NCBI GenBank assembly: GCA_900095095.1 | Contig: FMBT01000410.1 | Coordinates: forward strand, 1-64,000 | Direction: 5' to 3' | DNA from: Fragilariopsis cylindrus CCMP1102 | Lineage: Eukaryota > Bacillariophyta > Bacillariophyceae > Bacillariales > Bacillariaceae | DNA: 64,000 nucleotides | Part shown: positions 33,453 to 43,635 of the stretch, piece after piece | How positions within the stretch are numbered: position 1 is the first letter of the stretch | Layout of the letters: every line of letters begins with the position of its first letter | Program-made: the position numbers and the translations under genes | The notes under the pieces: model-generated | The model's input: the letters and a program-made list of their open reading frames with translations, nothing else | Told to the model about the DNA's origin: nothing | The model's database searches: none

Positions 33453-34550
33453 ATGAAAGGTTTACTACTGCGCTTTCTTCCTTTGAGAAAATCGAGTGGA
33501 CACGCGATATCAATACAACGACCTGGCGGCGCACTATTCCGAACGTCATCATCGACATCATTAATGCCAGTGCCGCCGCCGACGCCAGATTCAGATGATG
33601 ATGCCTTCACGAAACTTGAGCATACGAATTGGCAAAGAGGTGTAGATGCATACCATGCAGGATTTGGTCCACTAACTTCTCAGGCTGTACCAACTTTACT
33701 GGATAAGGCTGGATTTCTTGTTTCCTCTTCTTTACCAGACGATCAGAAGAAGGTAATAGAGGAAGAAAGTTTGTTAGATGTTGCATGTGGTCCTGGACAA
33801 GTTATTACTGCTGCTGTATCCAAGGCAAAGAAGATGTCAGAACCAAAAAGATGTTGTTGTTCGTATACAGTTACAGGACTTGATTTTTCCTGTAACTTTA
33901 TACAACTTGCTAAAAAAAATCTCAAGTTGGATCATCCCGATACATCCTCGTCATCCAACCTAATAAACTTGGTGGAAGGAGATGCACAATATATGTCTCC
34001 ACAATTTGAGGATGAATCATTTACGGCTGTTACCAGTAATTTTGGTATATTACATTTATCAAAACCAGATCTGTTCTTAAAAGAAAGCTATCGCGTATTA
34101 AAACCTGGTGGTAAACTTGCTTTTTCAGCATGGTTGGCACCACCTGATACAGAAGGTTTTGATTTAATATTGAATGTCGTGAATGATGTTGGTAATCCTC
34201 ATGTTACGATGCCAGATGGACCACCATTCTTTCGTTTTTCTGATCCAGAAGAAATACAACATTCTTTGATGGAAGCCGGATTTATTGATATTGATATTAC
34301 TATTGTAAATTCAATGGAATGGACGAATGTACATTCCTCTGATCAATTGTACAATATATTATTAGAAGGCACTGCCAGGACAAGAGAACTATTACGTGGA
34401 CAAACAAAAGAAGAAACGAAAGCCATTAAGGATGAACTACAACGACGATACGATGAGAAGTGCAGTATTACTGTGACCGGTGGGACGGTGAGATCTCAAC
34501 GGCATTTACGTATGCCTACTGTGATATCTTCAGGACGGAAACCGTGGTAG
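33453..34550 (+). CDS. Class I SAM-dependent methyltransferase (Methyltransf_11 type)
   Basis: An intact frame of 365 residues. An N-terminal stretch rich in Arg/Ser/Leu without acids (MKGLLLRFLPLRKSSGHAIS) looks like an organelle, probably mitochondrial, presequence. The methyltransferase core has motif I LLDVACGPGQVITAA, post-I TGLDFSCNFI, motif II EGDAQYMSPQFEDESFTAV, FGILHLSKPDLFLKESYRVL and LKPGGKLAFSAWL. The C-terminal part (FFRFSDPEEIQHSLMEAGF) fits small-molecule methyltransferases of the UbiE/arsenite or sterol-like groups. The substrate is unknown. A short Cys pair (RCCCSY) sits between strands. A tiny upstream frame overlaps the start. Confidence 0.85.
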   Translation: MKGLLLRFLPLRKSSGHAISIQRPGGALFRTSSSTSLMPVPPPTPDSDDDAFTKLEHTNWQRGVDAYHAGFGPLTSQAVPTLLDKAGFLVSSSLPDDQKKVIEEESLLDVACGPGQVITAAVSKAKKMSEPKRCCCSYTVTGLDFSCNFIQLAKKNLKLDHPDTSSSSNLINLVEGDAQYMSPQFEDESFTAVTSNFGILHLSKPDLFLKESYRVLKPGGKLAFSAWLAPPDTEGFDLILNVVNDVGNPHVTMPDGPPFFRFSDPEEIQHSLMEAGFIDIDITIVNSMEWTNVHSSDQLYNILLEGTARTRELLRGQTKEETKAIKDELQRRYDEKCSITVTGGTVRSQRHLRMPTVISSGRKPW

Positions 34551-35285
34551 TAGATATTTGACACCAAACAATCAATTCAACGGCAACAATGCACAGTCGC
34601 GCCGCCGTGCTAAGTGAATTTGATAAGAAAAACTCACAGAAGGTAAGAAGCTCGTCACCACCACCAACAACAACAACAACTAAATGTATCTTGTCTAGAA
34701 ACATAACGCTTGCTCGGACTCTGGCTGTTGCCCCTCATATCCCAGGGCCTGTCGGCTAGTAGCATTAGCGAATATTATATCAGTCCTGCAAAGCGAATAT
34801 ATAGCCTCTTCGGACGCTTCGAGTTTTTCACCTTTATTTAATTTATCGCATCTCATTGTGATTAAATTTTTATGAAAAACCGTATCCATTCTTCTAATAT
34901 ATTATACCTGACTTGTACTCACATTTATTATGACTTTTTGTACCTGCTGGAATAAAATAAAAGTATTCCTCAAGTATTCATACAACGAAGAAATTGTAGT
35001 CAAAAATCGAGTTACCCTGTTGTTGAAGCAGCTACCGGGCATGCAACATTACACGATGCTAACCAAAATTCCACGCGGAGTTTCATTGAATACTTTCGAT
35101 AGGTCACCCGGCGCGAAAATTCAAAGAATGTTTTTGAGGCGGGTAACGCACTTTAAACGACGACGAACACGATTCTAATTCAATACGTCGTCGCCGACAG
35201 TAAGTGGGACGATTGAGAAGCATACAGAGAGAAGCATACAGAGAGAGAGAGAGACAGATTACATCATCGTATATGCATAGACATC
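34551..35285. other. Intergenic region
   Basis: An open frame at 34930-35178 (82 codons, +) has no recognisable motif and is not called. (ACA)n lies at 34662-34682 and (GA)n at about 35243-35256, just before the next gene. Confidence 0.4.
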
Positions 35286-35912
35286 ATGTCCGGATCAGAT
35301 TTAGCACCGTTCGTTGCAGCTGTTCTCAACGATCGTACGGTAGCAGGGATGATACAAGAAAATAATGAGTTGAAATCTAAATTGAATGACCGTGACAATG
35401 AAAGGTTATTAGTGGAAGTAACGGGACAACATGGTTCACCAATTTATTATGAAGAATCGTTCAAAAATGCTGAACGATATCGTGATGATGAAATTGTCTT
35501 ACGCTTTAATAATGGTAGTGCCAATGATCTTACTACTGATGGTTTGCCATTAAGTTCATTAGATGAAATTGAAATACGATTGGGTGGAGTCGTCGTACAA
35601 CGATTCAGTGTAGATGATCTAAATATTCAATTTTACGATGATTTTTATGATGAGGAAAATCGAATAGAATATATACATATTCATGGTCCTAATGGCAGCG
35701 GTCCAATCGCTTGTGTGCGTGGAATAATTGGACCGCTGCCATTGGGATGGGGACAGAGACATGCAGGTGGTGACATGGATTTGACAGACTTGTTAGAAGA
35801 AGTTGCAGATGAAAACAATGATCTGACACCTCAAACTTTAATAATTAATGGATTAAGTTTTCGTGAAAAAGATATAACTGGCATTATGTCTTTTATAAAA
35901 AATGAGAGATGA
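35286..35912 (+). CDS. Uncharacterised conserved-looking acidic protein, 208 aa
   Basis: An intact frame from ATG 35286. The N-terminus MSGSDLAPFVAAVLNDRTVA then IQENNELKSKL predicts a short amphipathic helix and coiled coil. A beta-rich domain follows (VEVTGQHGSPIYYEESFKNA, DEIEIRLGGVVVQRFSVDDL, IEYIHIHGPNGSGPIACVRG). It ends with a helical tail. The same N-terminal pattern (DLAPFVAAVL..K.. plus a coiled coil) is common in diatom proteins of unknown role. No signal peptide or membrane segment. Confidence 0.75.
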   Translation: MSGSDLAPFVAAVLNDRTVAGMIQENNELKSKLNDRDNERLLVEVTGQHGSPIYYEESFKNAERYRDDEIVLRFNNGSANDLTTDGLPLSSLDEIEIRLGGVVVQRFSVDDLNIQFYDDFYDEENRIEYIHIHGPNGSGPIACVRGIIGPLPLGWGQRHAGGDMDLTDLLEEVADENNDLTPQTLIINGLSFREKDITGIMSFIKNER

Positions 35913-36194
35913 GATGACATGAGATAGGTATAATCATCGAATACATACATAGTATTTGATAAAATAACGATCGTTTCGGTACAGTCAGTAGAGACTATTA
36001 TTTATTTATCTAATATGACACCACAAACTTATAATAACTACCAAGCTTACTTTAATTTCGCACTAAACATGAAGTACAGTGATCAGTAGAATACTATGAT
36101 TGTTTCTTTCTTCTTCTAACGGTAGAATATAATACTGTAAAGAATAATTGTCTAATAATATCTTGCAATTTATTTTGTGCGTTACTATCATTAT
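35913..36194. other. Convergent spacer
   Basis: AT-rich 3' flanks of converging genes; nothing else seen. Confidence 0.35.
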
Positions 36195-36731
36195 TTAATA
36201 GTAATGACCGATCACGACCACCACAAGACTAATTGCGATACCCGTCGCAGTAGAATGGAGTACGGAGGAGAAAGTGGACGACGAAGCAGCAGAAGCTGTG
36301 GAGTCGTTTCCGATGTCGTCAACGTCATCCACATCCACATCTTCGGTACTAGTAGTTGATGGTGGTGTCACATAGTTGTTCGAATTTGGAATTTGTGGCC
36401 ATCCGATCGCACCATGTCGGCAGGTGATCACGGTAGTATTCCACGCACCAATTTGATCGGCCGGACAACATCCCAAGACATTATCATACGTCTCGGTATC
36501 CAAACAATAAGATTTAGTATTCCAGGTCACACCAGTCGATTCGCAGGTGGTATAGTCACCGACAGCGGGACGGCATTTGAGTGGATCATCATACACTACT
36601 GCGACTGTTACTACCGACTCCACATCGTCTTCTTCTTGACCATATACGACTGGGTTGATAACAGTACTAACAACAACAGCAACTACGGCAAAAATAAAAG
36701 TAAGAAAAGAGGAATTGCGAAAGATCGCCAT
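36195..36731 (-). CDS. Secreted Cys-rich protein, paralogue 1 of a tandem trio, GPI-anchor-like end
   Basis: An intact frame of 178 residues. A signal peptide (SSFLTFIFAVVAVVVSTVIN) precedes a Cys domain: CRPAVGDYTTCESTG, YCLDTETYDNVLGCCPADQ, ITCRHGAIGW. Then comes a Ser/Thr/Asp linker and a C-terminal hydrophobic run ending GIAISLVVVVIGHYY. N-terminal signal, Ser/Thr stalk and terminal hydrophobic tail suggest a GPI-anchored surface protein; this is inference. The paralogues at 37714-38229 and 38880-39473 share the Cys spacing and the final (V/I)GHYY or IGYYY. No family name recognised. Confidence 0.8.
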   Translation of the reverse strand: MAIFRNSSFLTFIFAVVAVVVSTVINPVVYGQEEDDVESVVTVAVVYDDPLKCRPAVGDYTTCESTGVTWNTKSYCLDTETYDNVLGCCPADQIGAWNTTVITCRHGAIGWPQIPNSNNYVTPPSTTSTEDVDVDDVDDIGNDSTASAASSSTFSSVLHSTATGIAISLVVVVIGHYY

Positions 36732-37713
36732 CGTAGTGTTGTTTGTTTTTTGCGGGTACTGTAGCTAACTGGCGATTTTCCTTACGATAGAGACTAAAAG
36801 ATAGAAGATGAATATGAAATGTTGTCGCTGCAATGAAAACCTACTTGATGGGTTTTCACACTCGGTATAATTTTGTATGGAGTCGACATTCAACATACGG
36901 TCACATTGAGCACGTCTGGAAAATTGCATAAGATAAATGACTTTCGACGGACATCGCGCGAGGTGGTCTTGACACTGGTAGATGACACCATTCTTCGCCT
37001 CTTTGTTTTGCGAACAAGCTTATATTATGTTTACCGTATTTCAACGATTCGATTATTCACGGAAATACGGTACAGTACAGTACTACTAGTAAGTAGTACA
37101 GTAGCGCTGGGGCGAACGAAGGTTGTCGATTGAATAGAGAGAGAAAGGACCAATTCCGGTCTCCCGTACACGCGTGTACACGTCTGTAACTACGAGAGGA
37201 ATTCATTGTCGCGATACATACAGTTCATTTTCAGCATATAACATTCAGGTTGGGGTTTCTTCTGCACCTGATGATCCATTCCTACTAACTAGCCTTGTCT
37301 AGAATCTCAACCAGTGCGTGGGACCATGTAGGTATATGTAATAGGAATACTTTCTCTGTGTATTTGTCAGTGAATTTAATTTGTAGTACACAACTCTCTC
37401 AAATTTTTTATTGAATTGATTATCAGGTAGCTATGCTAGCTAGTACTTTCAATTTTAGAAGCATTACTGTACTGTAGTCACGCTAGTAACGTAATTTTAT
37501 AATTCAAAGAATAGGATAGACAAGTGTACTTAAAATGAAATGATCTATTTTTATTTAGGATCTATTATTATTTGATATAGTCGTTCAATCTATTATGTTG
37601 TTTGTTATTATACTGTCGTTCAATTTATTCATGTTGGTTGTTTGTTGTTATCATATTATTGTTACTATTATTATTATTATTGTTACCATTATTATTGTTA
37701 CTATTATTATTAT
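36732..37713. other. Spacer within the Cys-rich trio
   Basis: Holds the promoter of paralogue 1. The 3' flank of paralogue 2 has (TTA/TTG)n runs (37640-37715). A short inverted repeat GTACTACTAGTAAGTAGTAC lies at about 37079-37098. No gene seen. Confidence 0.45.
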
Positions 37714-38229
37714 TTAATAGTAGTAACCAATCATTACCACAACACTAATGACGATATTCACCGCAGACGACGAAATGGACGAATGATTAGCTGCATCCAT
37801 GAAGTCGGTCATATCTTCTCCAGCAGCAGTCATCTCCAGGAATTCTTTGATGTCTTCCACCTCTTCTTCCATTTCCTCTTCTTCGGTAAAATCTTCATTC
37901 TCGGCATTACCAGCTGTGGAGCCGCCTGTTATTATCCACCCTCCTGGAGGAGTACCGTGGACACAACCAATGATTGTCTCATCATCCCAACTTTCAAATT
38001 GGTCGTCCGGACAACATCCCAACACATTGGAAGATGTCTCGATATCCATACAGTACGATCTGGTATTCCAGATATTATCACCAGTCGATTCGCATTCTGC
38101 ATATTCATCAATAGCGGGACGGCATTGGAAACCCAGATTACCGGCGACTGGGTGGATAACAGTAACAACAGCAACAGCGACTATAGCAAAAAGAAGACGG
38201 AGGAAGGAGGAATTGTGGAAAATCATCAT
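37714..38229 (-). CDS. Secreted Cys-rich protein, paralogue 2
   Basis: An intact frame of 171 residues with the same plan as paralogue 1: signal peptide SSFLRLLFAIVAVAVVTVI, HPVAG, Cys domain FQCRPAIDEYAECESTG, YCMDIETSSNVLGCCPDDQF, IIGCVHGTP, then an acidic linker (EEEEMEEEVED) instead of Ser/Thr, and C-terminal hydrophobic VNIVISVVVMIGYYY. The promoter side has a TTTG-rich tract followed by a duplicated CCGTTTT...GGTTGGGATA block (about 38273 and 38361) that is also present upstream of paralogue 3. This suggests shared regulation. Confidence 0.8.
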   Translation of the reverse strand: MMIFHNSSFLRLLFAIVAVAVVTVIHPVAGNLGFQCRPAIDEYAECESTGDNIWNTRSYCMDIETSSNVLGCCPDDQFESWDDETIIGCVHGTPPGGWIITGGSTAGNAENEDFTEEEEMEEEVEDIKEFLEMTAAGEDMTDFMDAANHSSISSSAVNIVISVVVMIGYYY

Positions 38230-38879
38230 TTTTGTGTTTGTTTGTTTGTTTGTTTATTTATTTGTTTGTATTTCCGTTTTCAGGTTGGGATATTTCTATT
38301 TTGTGTCTGTAAAGTGTATCATTATTATTCTGACAAGGTCATCATTGTTTGTTCGTTTGTTTTCCGTTTTGAGAGGTTGGGATACTGTATTTTTGTTTGT
38401 ATGTGTCTGTGCATAATATAACAATGCCTTCACAGCCCGAATCGAGCGATGATTGTACATTATATTATAATGATCGCCATCGACGATCGCACGAATCGCA
38501 GTTCGACAAAGGATCCATAATATTAATACAAACTTCTAACTCTCAAACGGGAACAAAAAAAAACACGAGCACGACTGAATAAATTGCAGATCACGCAACT
38601 CTCGTCACAAACAAGAATGCCGATATTCACAACTGCAACTATCTGCACCTTTGTTTTGCTGCTACAGTACTTACAAAGCTTTGCCTTTTCTCTACTGTAG
38701 TACGGAGATATAGAACAAACCTATTATTGATTTATGACGAGCTGACTTAATTTCACAGATAAAAAAATTGAACAGAATAGAACACGAATTGGATTATTTA
38801 ATACTGTATCTGTCGTTCAATTTAATGTTGTGTATTATTATCATATTATTATTATTACTATTATTATTATTACTATCAT
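38230..38879. promoter_or_regulatory. Promoter region of paralogue 2 with duplicated block; spacer
   Basis: (TTTG)n at 38240-38275. Two copies of TTCCGTTTT followed by GGTTGGGATA lie about 85 bp apart. The 3' flank of paralogue 3 contains (TTA)n at about 38838-38875. An open frame at 38397-38582 is not supported. Confidence 0.45.
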
Positions 38880-39473
38880 TTAATAGTAGTGACCAATCAT
38901 AACTACAAAACTAATGACGGTACCCATCGCAGACGAAAGGAATGTGGAGGAAGATGACCAATCAGCATAAGCAGCATTAACAGCATCATCAGTAAGAGCA
39001 GCAGTCGAGTCACTTCCAGATGACGAATCAGCAGCAGCAGCATTAGCAGCAGCAGTACCAGCAGCAGTACCAGCAGCAGTACCAGCAGCAGTACCAGCAT
39101 CGATTTGTTCTTGTTCTTCATCATCAAAATCTTCTTCGTTAGCTTTTGATATTGTTGTTGTTGTTGTTGTTTCTGGAAAATCGACACTACCGTGGCTGCA
39201 TTTTTCCACTAAATCAGCATTCCATGTTGCGATTTATTGCCAGGACAACATCCCAAGACATTTTGATCATCATTCTCGCCTACGCCTTCACAGTCAGATT
39301 TGATAGTCCATGGATCACCTTCACCAAAAGAGCACGTTGAATAGTCACCGACAGCGGGACGGCATTTGCTGCTATCATATATTGGCCATATGCGACGGGG
39401 TTGATAAAAATAGCAACAACGATACGGCATAAAGAAGAGAGATGAAAGAGGAATAGCTGCTACGAAAGATCAT
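38880..39473 (-). CDS. Secreted Cys-rich protein, paralogue 3, frames interrupted
   Basis: ATG at 39473 (MIFRSSYSSF). Downstream the conserved blocks are present in order but in changing frames: INPVAYGQ, KCRPAVGDYSTC, NVLGCCPG, TWNADLVEKCSHG, then an intact tail (38880-39209) with five AAGT-type repeats and the terminal hydrophobic VISFVVMIGHYY. Against paralogues 1 and 2 about four frame changes are needed; at least one (GNxIATWN) is a single missing base. Either a degenerating copy or a site of several sequencing gaps. The Ala/Gly-Thr repeat (GTAAGTAA, coded by AGCAGTACC units) is unique to this copy. Confidence 0.55.
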
Positions 39474-39602
39474 TATTGTTTTGTTTGTTTGTTTTTCGTT
39501 TTCACGGTTGGGTTATTTGTGTTGATACGTATCTGAACGGTATAGTAAAGTATGTGCGTTTTTGAATGCTTCACAAAAGATCGCACATCTTCGGCATGCA
39601 TA
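39474..39602. promoter_or_regulatory. Upstream region of Cys-rich paralogue 3
   Basis: TTTG-rich tract and CGTTTTCACGGTTGGGTTAT at about 39497 match the upstream block of paralogue 2. Confidence 0.4.
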
Positions 39603-39720
39603 CTTCCTTCAGCTAACCCTTAATTCGCACGCGCTATTGCGAGGAATTATTACACAATAAAAGCTGTTGAACCCTAAAATCTTCGTAAGATCTTCGCTTA
39701 TATTGTTGAATTCTACATCC
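39603..39720. mobile_element. Partial Stowaway-like MITE (left half)
   Basis: Begins after TA with CTTCCTTCAGCTAACCCTTA, then ACGCGCTATTGCGAGGAATT, GTTGAACCCTAAAATCTTCG. It matches the left arm of the family at 48179 and 47045. The right inverted repeat is missing, so this is a solo or truncated end. Confidence 0.6.
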
Positions 39721-40183
39721 GTTGTACTATATTTTTGTATCTGTTGGAGTTCACCTCCGAACTTCGCCTAACGAATGAATCAATCGAATCAATCACCATA
39801 AGGAATTGGATTCACGTCCAAACCATCACGTAACGAGTATTCCTCATAGTGGAATAGCGGTGCGATTGCGGGAAGTCTACACTGAACACGACTTAATTAA
39901 CCGCGCGCTAAATTAGTCACGCGCGCTTTTGACAGAAAAAAATCTAAAATTTCCGGCTGTTGACATATGATTAGTACGGTGCTACCGTACTCCACTGTAG
40001 GACCTGACCTACCACATCATGATGGATCTGAAATCAATCAAATCATCAATACTGTACACTAAAATTGTAAACAATATATATACAATAACGACGAGTAGTA
40101 GGTCCTACAGCTCCAGCTAGATAGCACAACAGCACGATATTGGTAGAGAAGAACCAGTAACCCTCTTGCATTTTTCACTACAA
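39721..40183. other. Intergenic region
   Basis: CGCGCGCTAAATTAGTCACG lies near 39901 and may be another MITE end. No gene. Confidence 0.35.
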
Positions 40184-42102
40184 CATGATTGCTACTGCGA
40201 CTGCGACTGTCACTGTTATTGCTATAATATTAGTTAGCAGTAGTATTCGTGGGAGTATTGTTGTTGTTGATGCATTTAGCTCACAACAAATTACTATTAC
40301 GCCTACTAAAGCTACTACTCTTAGTATTCTCGCCGGTAGAAGAAATATAATGTAATAGGAGTAGCGACCAGTGATTTTTGACGATGATGGAGACGCTACT
40401 CATGGATGTACTGCATCCTCATCATCGCCCTTCTCTTCGACGTCGACAATAAGGACAAGGATGATGACAACAACGTCGCTGAATTTATCCACCGATGACG
40501 ACGACGACGAAATAGAAAACAGTAATCTCATCAGTAGTATTAATACTATATTTGGTAAATTCTTTTCATTTTCATCTTAATGGCATTATGGTTACCATTA
40601 TTTGCAATTTGGGGTATACCAGCCTTGTGGATCATGCCAGATCATTTCCACCAAATTCGCCACAACAATTCCAAGCTGTTACTATTCTTATTGTATCCAA
40701 TCGTATCTATTTGTATTCATTAGCAGTAACAATTGTTGGATTGGCAGCCATACGTGGATCAAAATTCGATCCGCCCTCATTAGGACAACGACTTACCTCA
40801 GTAACAGAAGAATTATTAGTATTCGACCGTCCTCTACAAGTAGTTTTAGATAATAACAATAAGGAAGGAGAAGAAGAAGAAGAAGTAGTAATCGAAGGTG
40901 ACGAATCCGTACAAGAAGCTTCGAAAACACTACTATCACCACCATCACTACCATCACCATCATATATACAAAAAATGGTCGATGATTCTGGTTTAGAAGA
41001 AAATCTTGATAATGTAAATACAGAAACACAAGCTATATTATTACCAGTATTAGTTTCTGGTTTGTTAGCAGCATCAGTTTTATCATTACCGATATGGGAA
41101 GATGGAATAAATTTATTTGGAAGTGCATCCAGTACCACTACTGATAATAATGAATTATTTCTTCAGTTGAAAAAAGCAATTGCGGATATTATACCCGTCG
41201 TTAGTCAAGGTTGGAATGCATTATTATTAGCATTATTTACACGAGCAGAAATACGTCGTATTGGGTATGAATTATTTGGTTTAGAAATTACTAACATCGA
41301 TGAGGCAATTGATGGTGATTTAGAAAAATCAAGAAATACTGTACAAATTATTCTTGAAATTGTGATTGCAATATCAATTACAGGATACGGGGCATATTAT
41401 TTACAGTATTGGCCGGCATGTAATTTTGTGAATATGTCAATTGCTATATTAGTTGCACGAGCTATACAACTTAATACATTCCAATCTATCGTTGGTGCAT
41501 TGACATTACTTACCATCTACGATGGTGCATCAGTCTTTTTAATTCCAGCAGCAAATGCTTTCGTTGATAGCAGTAGCTCAAGCTCAAGCATTGTGGGCGT
41601 TGATTCCTCATTATTATTATCATCAACATCATCATCCTCAAATACACTAATAGCAGATGCGTCTGCATCAGCATCTGCTATGGGTTCTGTTGCGATCCAA
41701 AAGTTAACTTCTACATCATTTCAACCAGGATTATTGGTTGCTAAATTAGACGGTGATAAAATAACAGGTGCACTTGGATTAGGCGATGCAGTATTCCCAT
41801 CAATACTTGCAACATTTTTAAAGAGATTTGATAATGAACAACAAACATTATCAACATCAAAATCAACATCAACATCATTATCATTATTTGTTGTATCTTT
41901 AGTAGGATACATAATTGGGTGTATGCTATGTGAATTTGCACCAACAATTTCAACTGGTGGTTTACCAGCTTTAGTGTTTATACTACCATCAATGTTAATT
42001 TCGGTTACGGGTGGAGCAATAGTATCCAATCAATTTGATAATTTATGGAATTATAATTCATCATCGTCAGATCCTACTACTACAGGTAGTAGCAACAAAT
42101 AA
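40184..42102 (+). CDS. GxGD (presenilin/signal-peptide-peptidase-like) membrane protein with plastid-type presequence
   Basis: ATG at 40184 opens a hydrophobic signal ending VVVDAF-SSQQ, an ASAF-like cleavage context of diatom plastid proteins. Then follow a Ser/Asp linker, and membrane segments LWLPLFAIWGIPALWIMP and RIYLYSLAVTIVGLAAIRGS next to DPPSLGQRLTSVTEELL. The large intact frame (40552-42102) has about eight hydrophobic segments. Near its end it has LLTIYDGASVF (Asp codon 41521), GLGDAVFPSILATFLKRFD (Asp codon 41785) and GGLPALVFILPSML (Pro codon 41965). These are the YD, GLGD and PAL triad of intramembrane aspartyl proteases, in order and with plausible spacing. The early part changes frame at about four points, each but possibly the first fitting one missing base. 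Protease activity and plastid location are inferred. Confidence 0.65.
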
Positions 42103-42368
42103 AAATAACAAAGACAAAGACAAATAAATGATGGCGGTACTATGACAAATATATATATATATATTATAGCAGAGCATGATCGTTACCTGAATCTATCGAC
42201 GAATATCTAAAAGAAAATTAGAAACATACATAGAAATTAGATACGTACTGTAGCTGTCGTGATTGTCACTGATGATTTTACTACTAAGGAAGTTTCTCTA
42301 AAACTAAGTATGTTTCTTATTTTATTTTGATTCTATTGATAACGTAGTTTTTTGTCTGATTGAATTTA
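42103..42368. other. Convergent spacer
   Basis: (AT)n at 42151-42165 between two converging genes; nothing else recognised. Confidence 0.35.
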
Positions 42369-43574
42369 TCATCGATGACTATTTATCCATCCTACCAATT
42401 GTTCTTTATTTGGTGCACCTTCTAAACGATCAATTTCATTCCCATTTGAGAATAAAACAAGTGTTGGTAATCCACCAACTTTTAATTCGGATGATAATGT
42501 AGGATTCTTATCACTATCCATTTTAATGATTCTTATTTTATCACCTTCATCTGATGCAATTTCTTTTAATAAAGGTGCAATCATTTGACATGGTCCACAC
42601 CATGTGGCATAGACATCCACTAACAATAATCCACTTCCTCCGACGAAATCCATTTCTTTTTTCACATCCTCTTCCATTAAATCAGATACTTCACCGGGTG
42701 TTAATAATCCTGTGGAACAATACACGGATGCTTTTTCACGTGCCTCCAATAATGCTTTCACTATATCCTCCTTTTCAAATAATCCAGCACGTGGTATCCG
42801 TCGACGACCTAATTCTTCACGTAATTCACGGACACGCATCCCTTTTAATTCTTCTAATGCCTTCGAACGATCAAATTTTAACAATTCTAATAATTCTAAT
42901 TCTAATTCATTATCACCATCTTTATTGAAAAACGTATCAGCATCTTCCTTTTTTTCGTGGGAATCCTTCTCCTCCTCGTTACTAACGCTATTATTGATGT
43001 ATTTGTTTGGGTTTTGTCGTGCATCGATTAATTTTACTATTAAAGATTCCTTATCAAAACAATCCGAAAAATCAATTTTTCTTTCTTTCAGTTCTGATTT
43101 CATTTCAGATAATCTCATAGCAGAAACTTCCACAACATCATCGGATAATAGTGATGATGATGATTGCGAATCGACATCATCTGATGATTGCGAATCGACA
43201 TTGTTACAGACATCATATGATGACGAATCAACAACGTCTGGTGATGAATCGACATCGGATGACGAATCGACGTCTGACGAGAATAACGTCGTTGTGGTAG
43301 TTGTTCTGGTTCGCTGGAATAATATATTGTAACTTTCTTGCTCGAAAGATTTCTTGATTGTTTGCTGTCGTCGTCGTGTTGTTGTTGTTGGAATGAACGA
43401 CCATCCTCTAACGACGACGATCAAACAAGACAATGCTACCATCACGAACACCATCGCGATATTATTTGTAGATGATGAACATCGTCGTCGTGTGCTATTT
43501 GAGCAATGCATGCTGATTCGTATATATTTCCGATACAGTATTGTTGTTAGTTTAGTCAAATAATACTGTACCAT
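42369..43574 (-). CDS. Plastid-type thioredoxin with N-terminal SAP-like helical motifs, 401 aa
   Basis: An intact frame. The C-terminal thioredoxin domain (about residues 295-401) has LLLVDVYATWCGPCQMIAPL with the WCGPC active site, IIKMDSDKNP and the cis-Pro loop GGLPTLVLF. Upstream are two helix-extended-helix motifs of SAP type: MRLSEMKSELKERKIDFSDC...LIVKL and MRVRELREELGRRRIPRAGL...IVKALLEA. The N-terminus has a hydrophobic signal (MVFVMVALSCLIVVVRGWSF) followed by IP, resembling an ASAF-type plastid presequence, then a Ser/Asp repeat region (DDVDSQSS, SSDVDSS). The true start may be an internal Met just before the signal (about 43455-43510) rather than 43574. It probably reduces disulfides of a plastid client; SAP-like motifs may bring it to nucleic acid. 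Confidence 0.85.
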   Translation of the reverse strand: MVQYYLTKLTTILYRKYIRISMHCSNSTRRRCSSSTNNIAMVFVMVALSCLIVVVRGWSFIPTTTTRRRQQTIKKSFEQESYNILFQRTRTTTTTTLFSSDVDSSSDVDSSPDVVDSSSYDVCNNVDSQSSDDVDSQSSSSLLSDDVVEVSAMRLSEMKSELKERKIDFSDCFDKESLIVKLIDARQNPNKYINNSVSNEEEKDSHEKKEDADTFFNKDGDNELELELLELLKFDRSKALEELKGMRVRELREELGRRRIPRAGLFEKEDIVKALLEAREKASVYCSTGLLTPGEVSDLMEEDVKKEMDFVGGSGLLLVDVYATWCGPCQMIAPLLKEIASDEGDKIRIIKMDSDKNPTLSSELKVGGLPTLVLFSNGNEIDRLEGAPNKEQLVGWINSHR

Positions 43575-43635
43575 TAGAGTGAGAGAGAGAATAATGGAAA
43601 TTGAAATCGTACTAAGATTTTTGTTGTTGTGATGT

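Noticed and set aside
34930-35178. 82-codon plus-strand frame
   Set aside because: Basic, no motif, no homology recognised; left as intergenic.
38397-38582. 61-codon plus-strand frame upstream of Cys-rich paralogue 2
   Set aside because: Starts inside the promoter region of the opposite gene; no motif.
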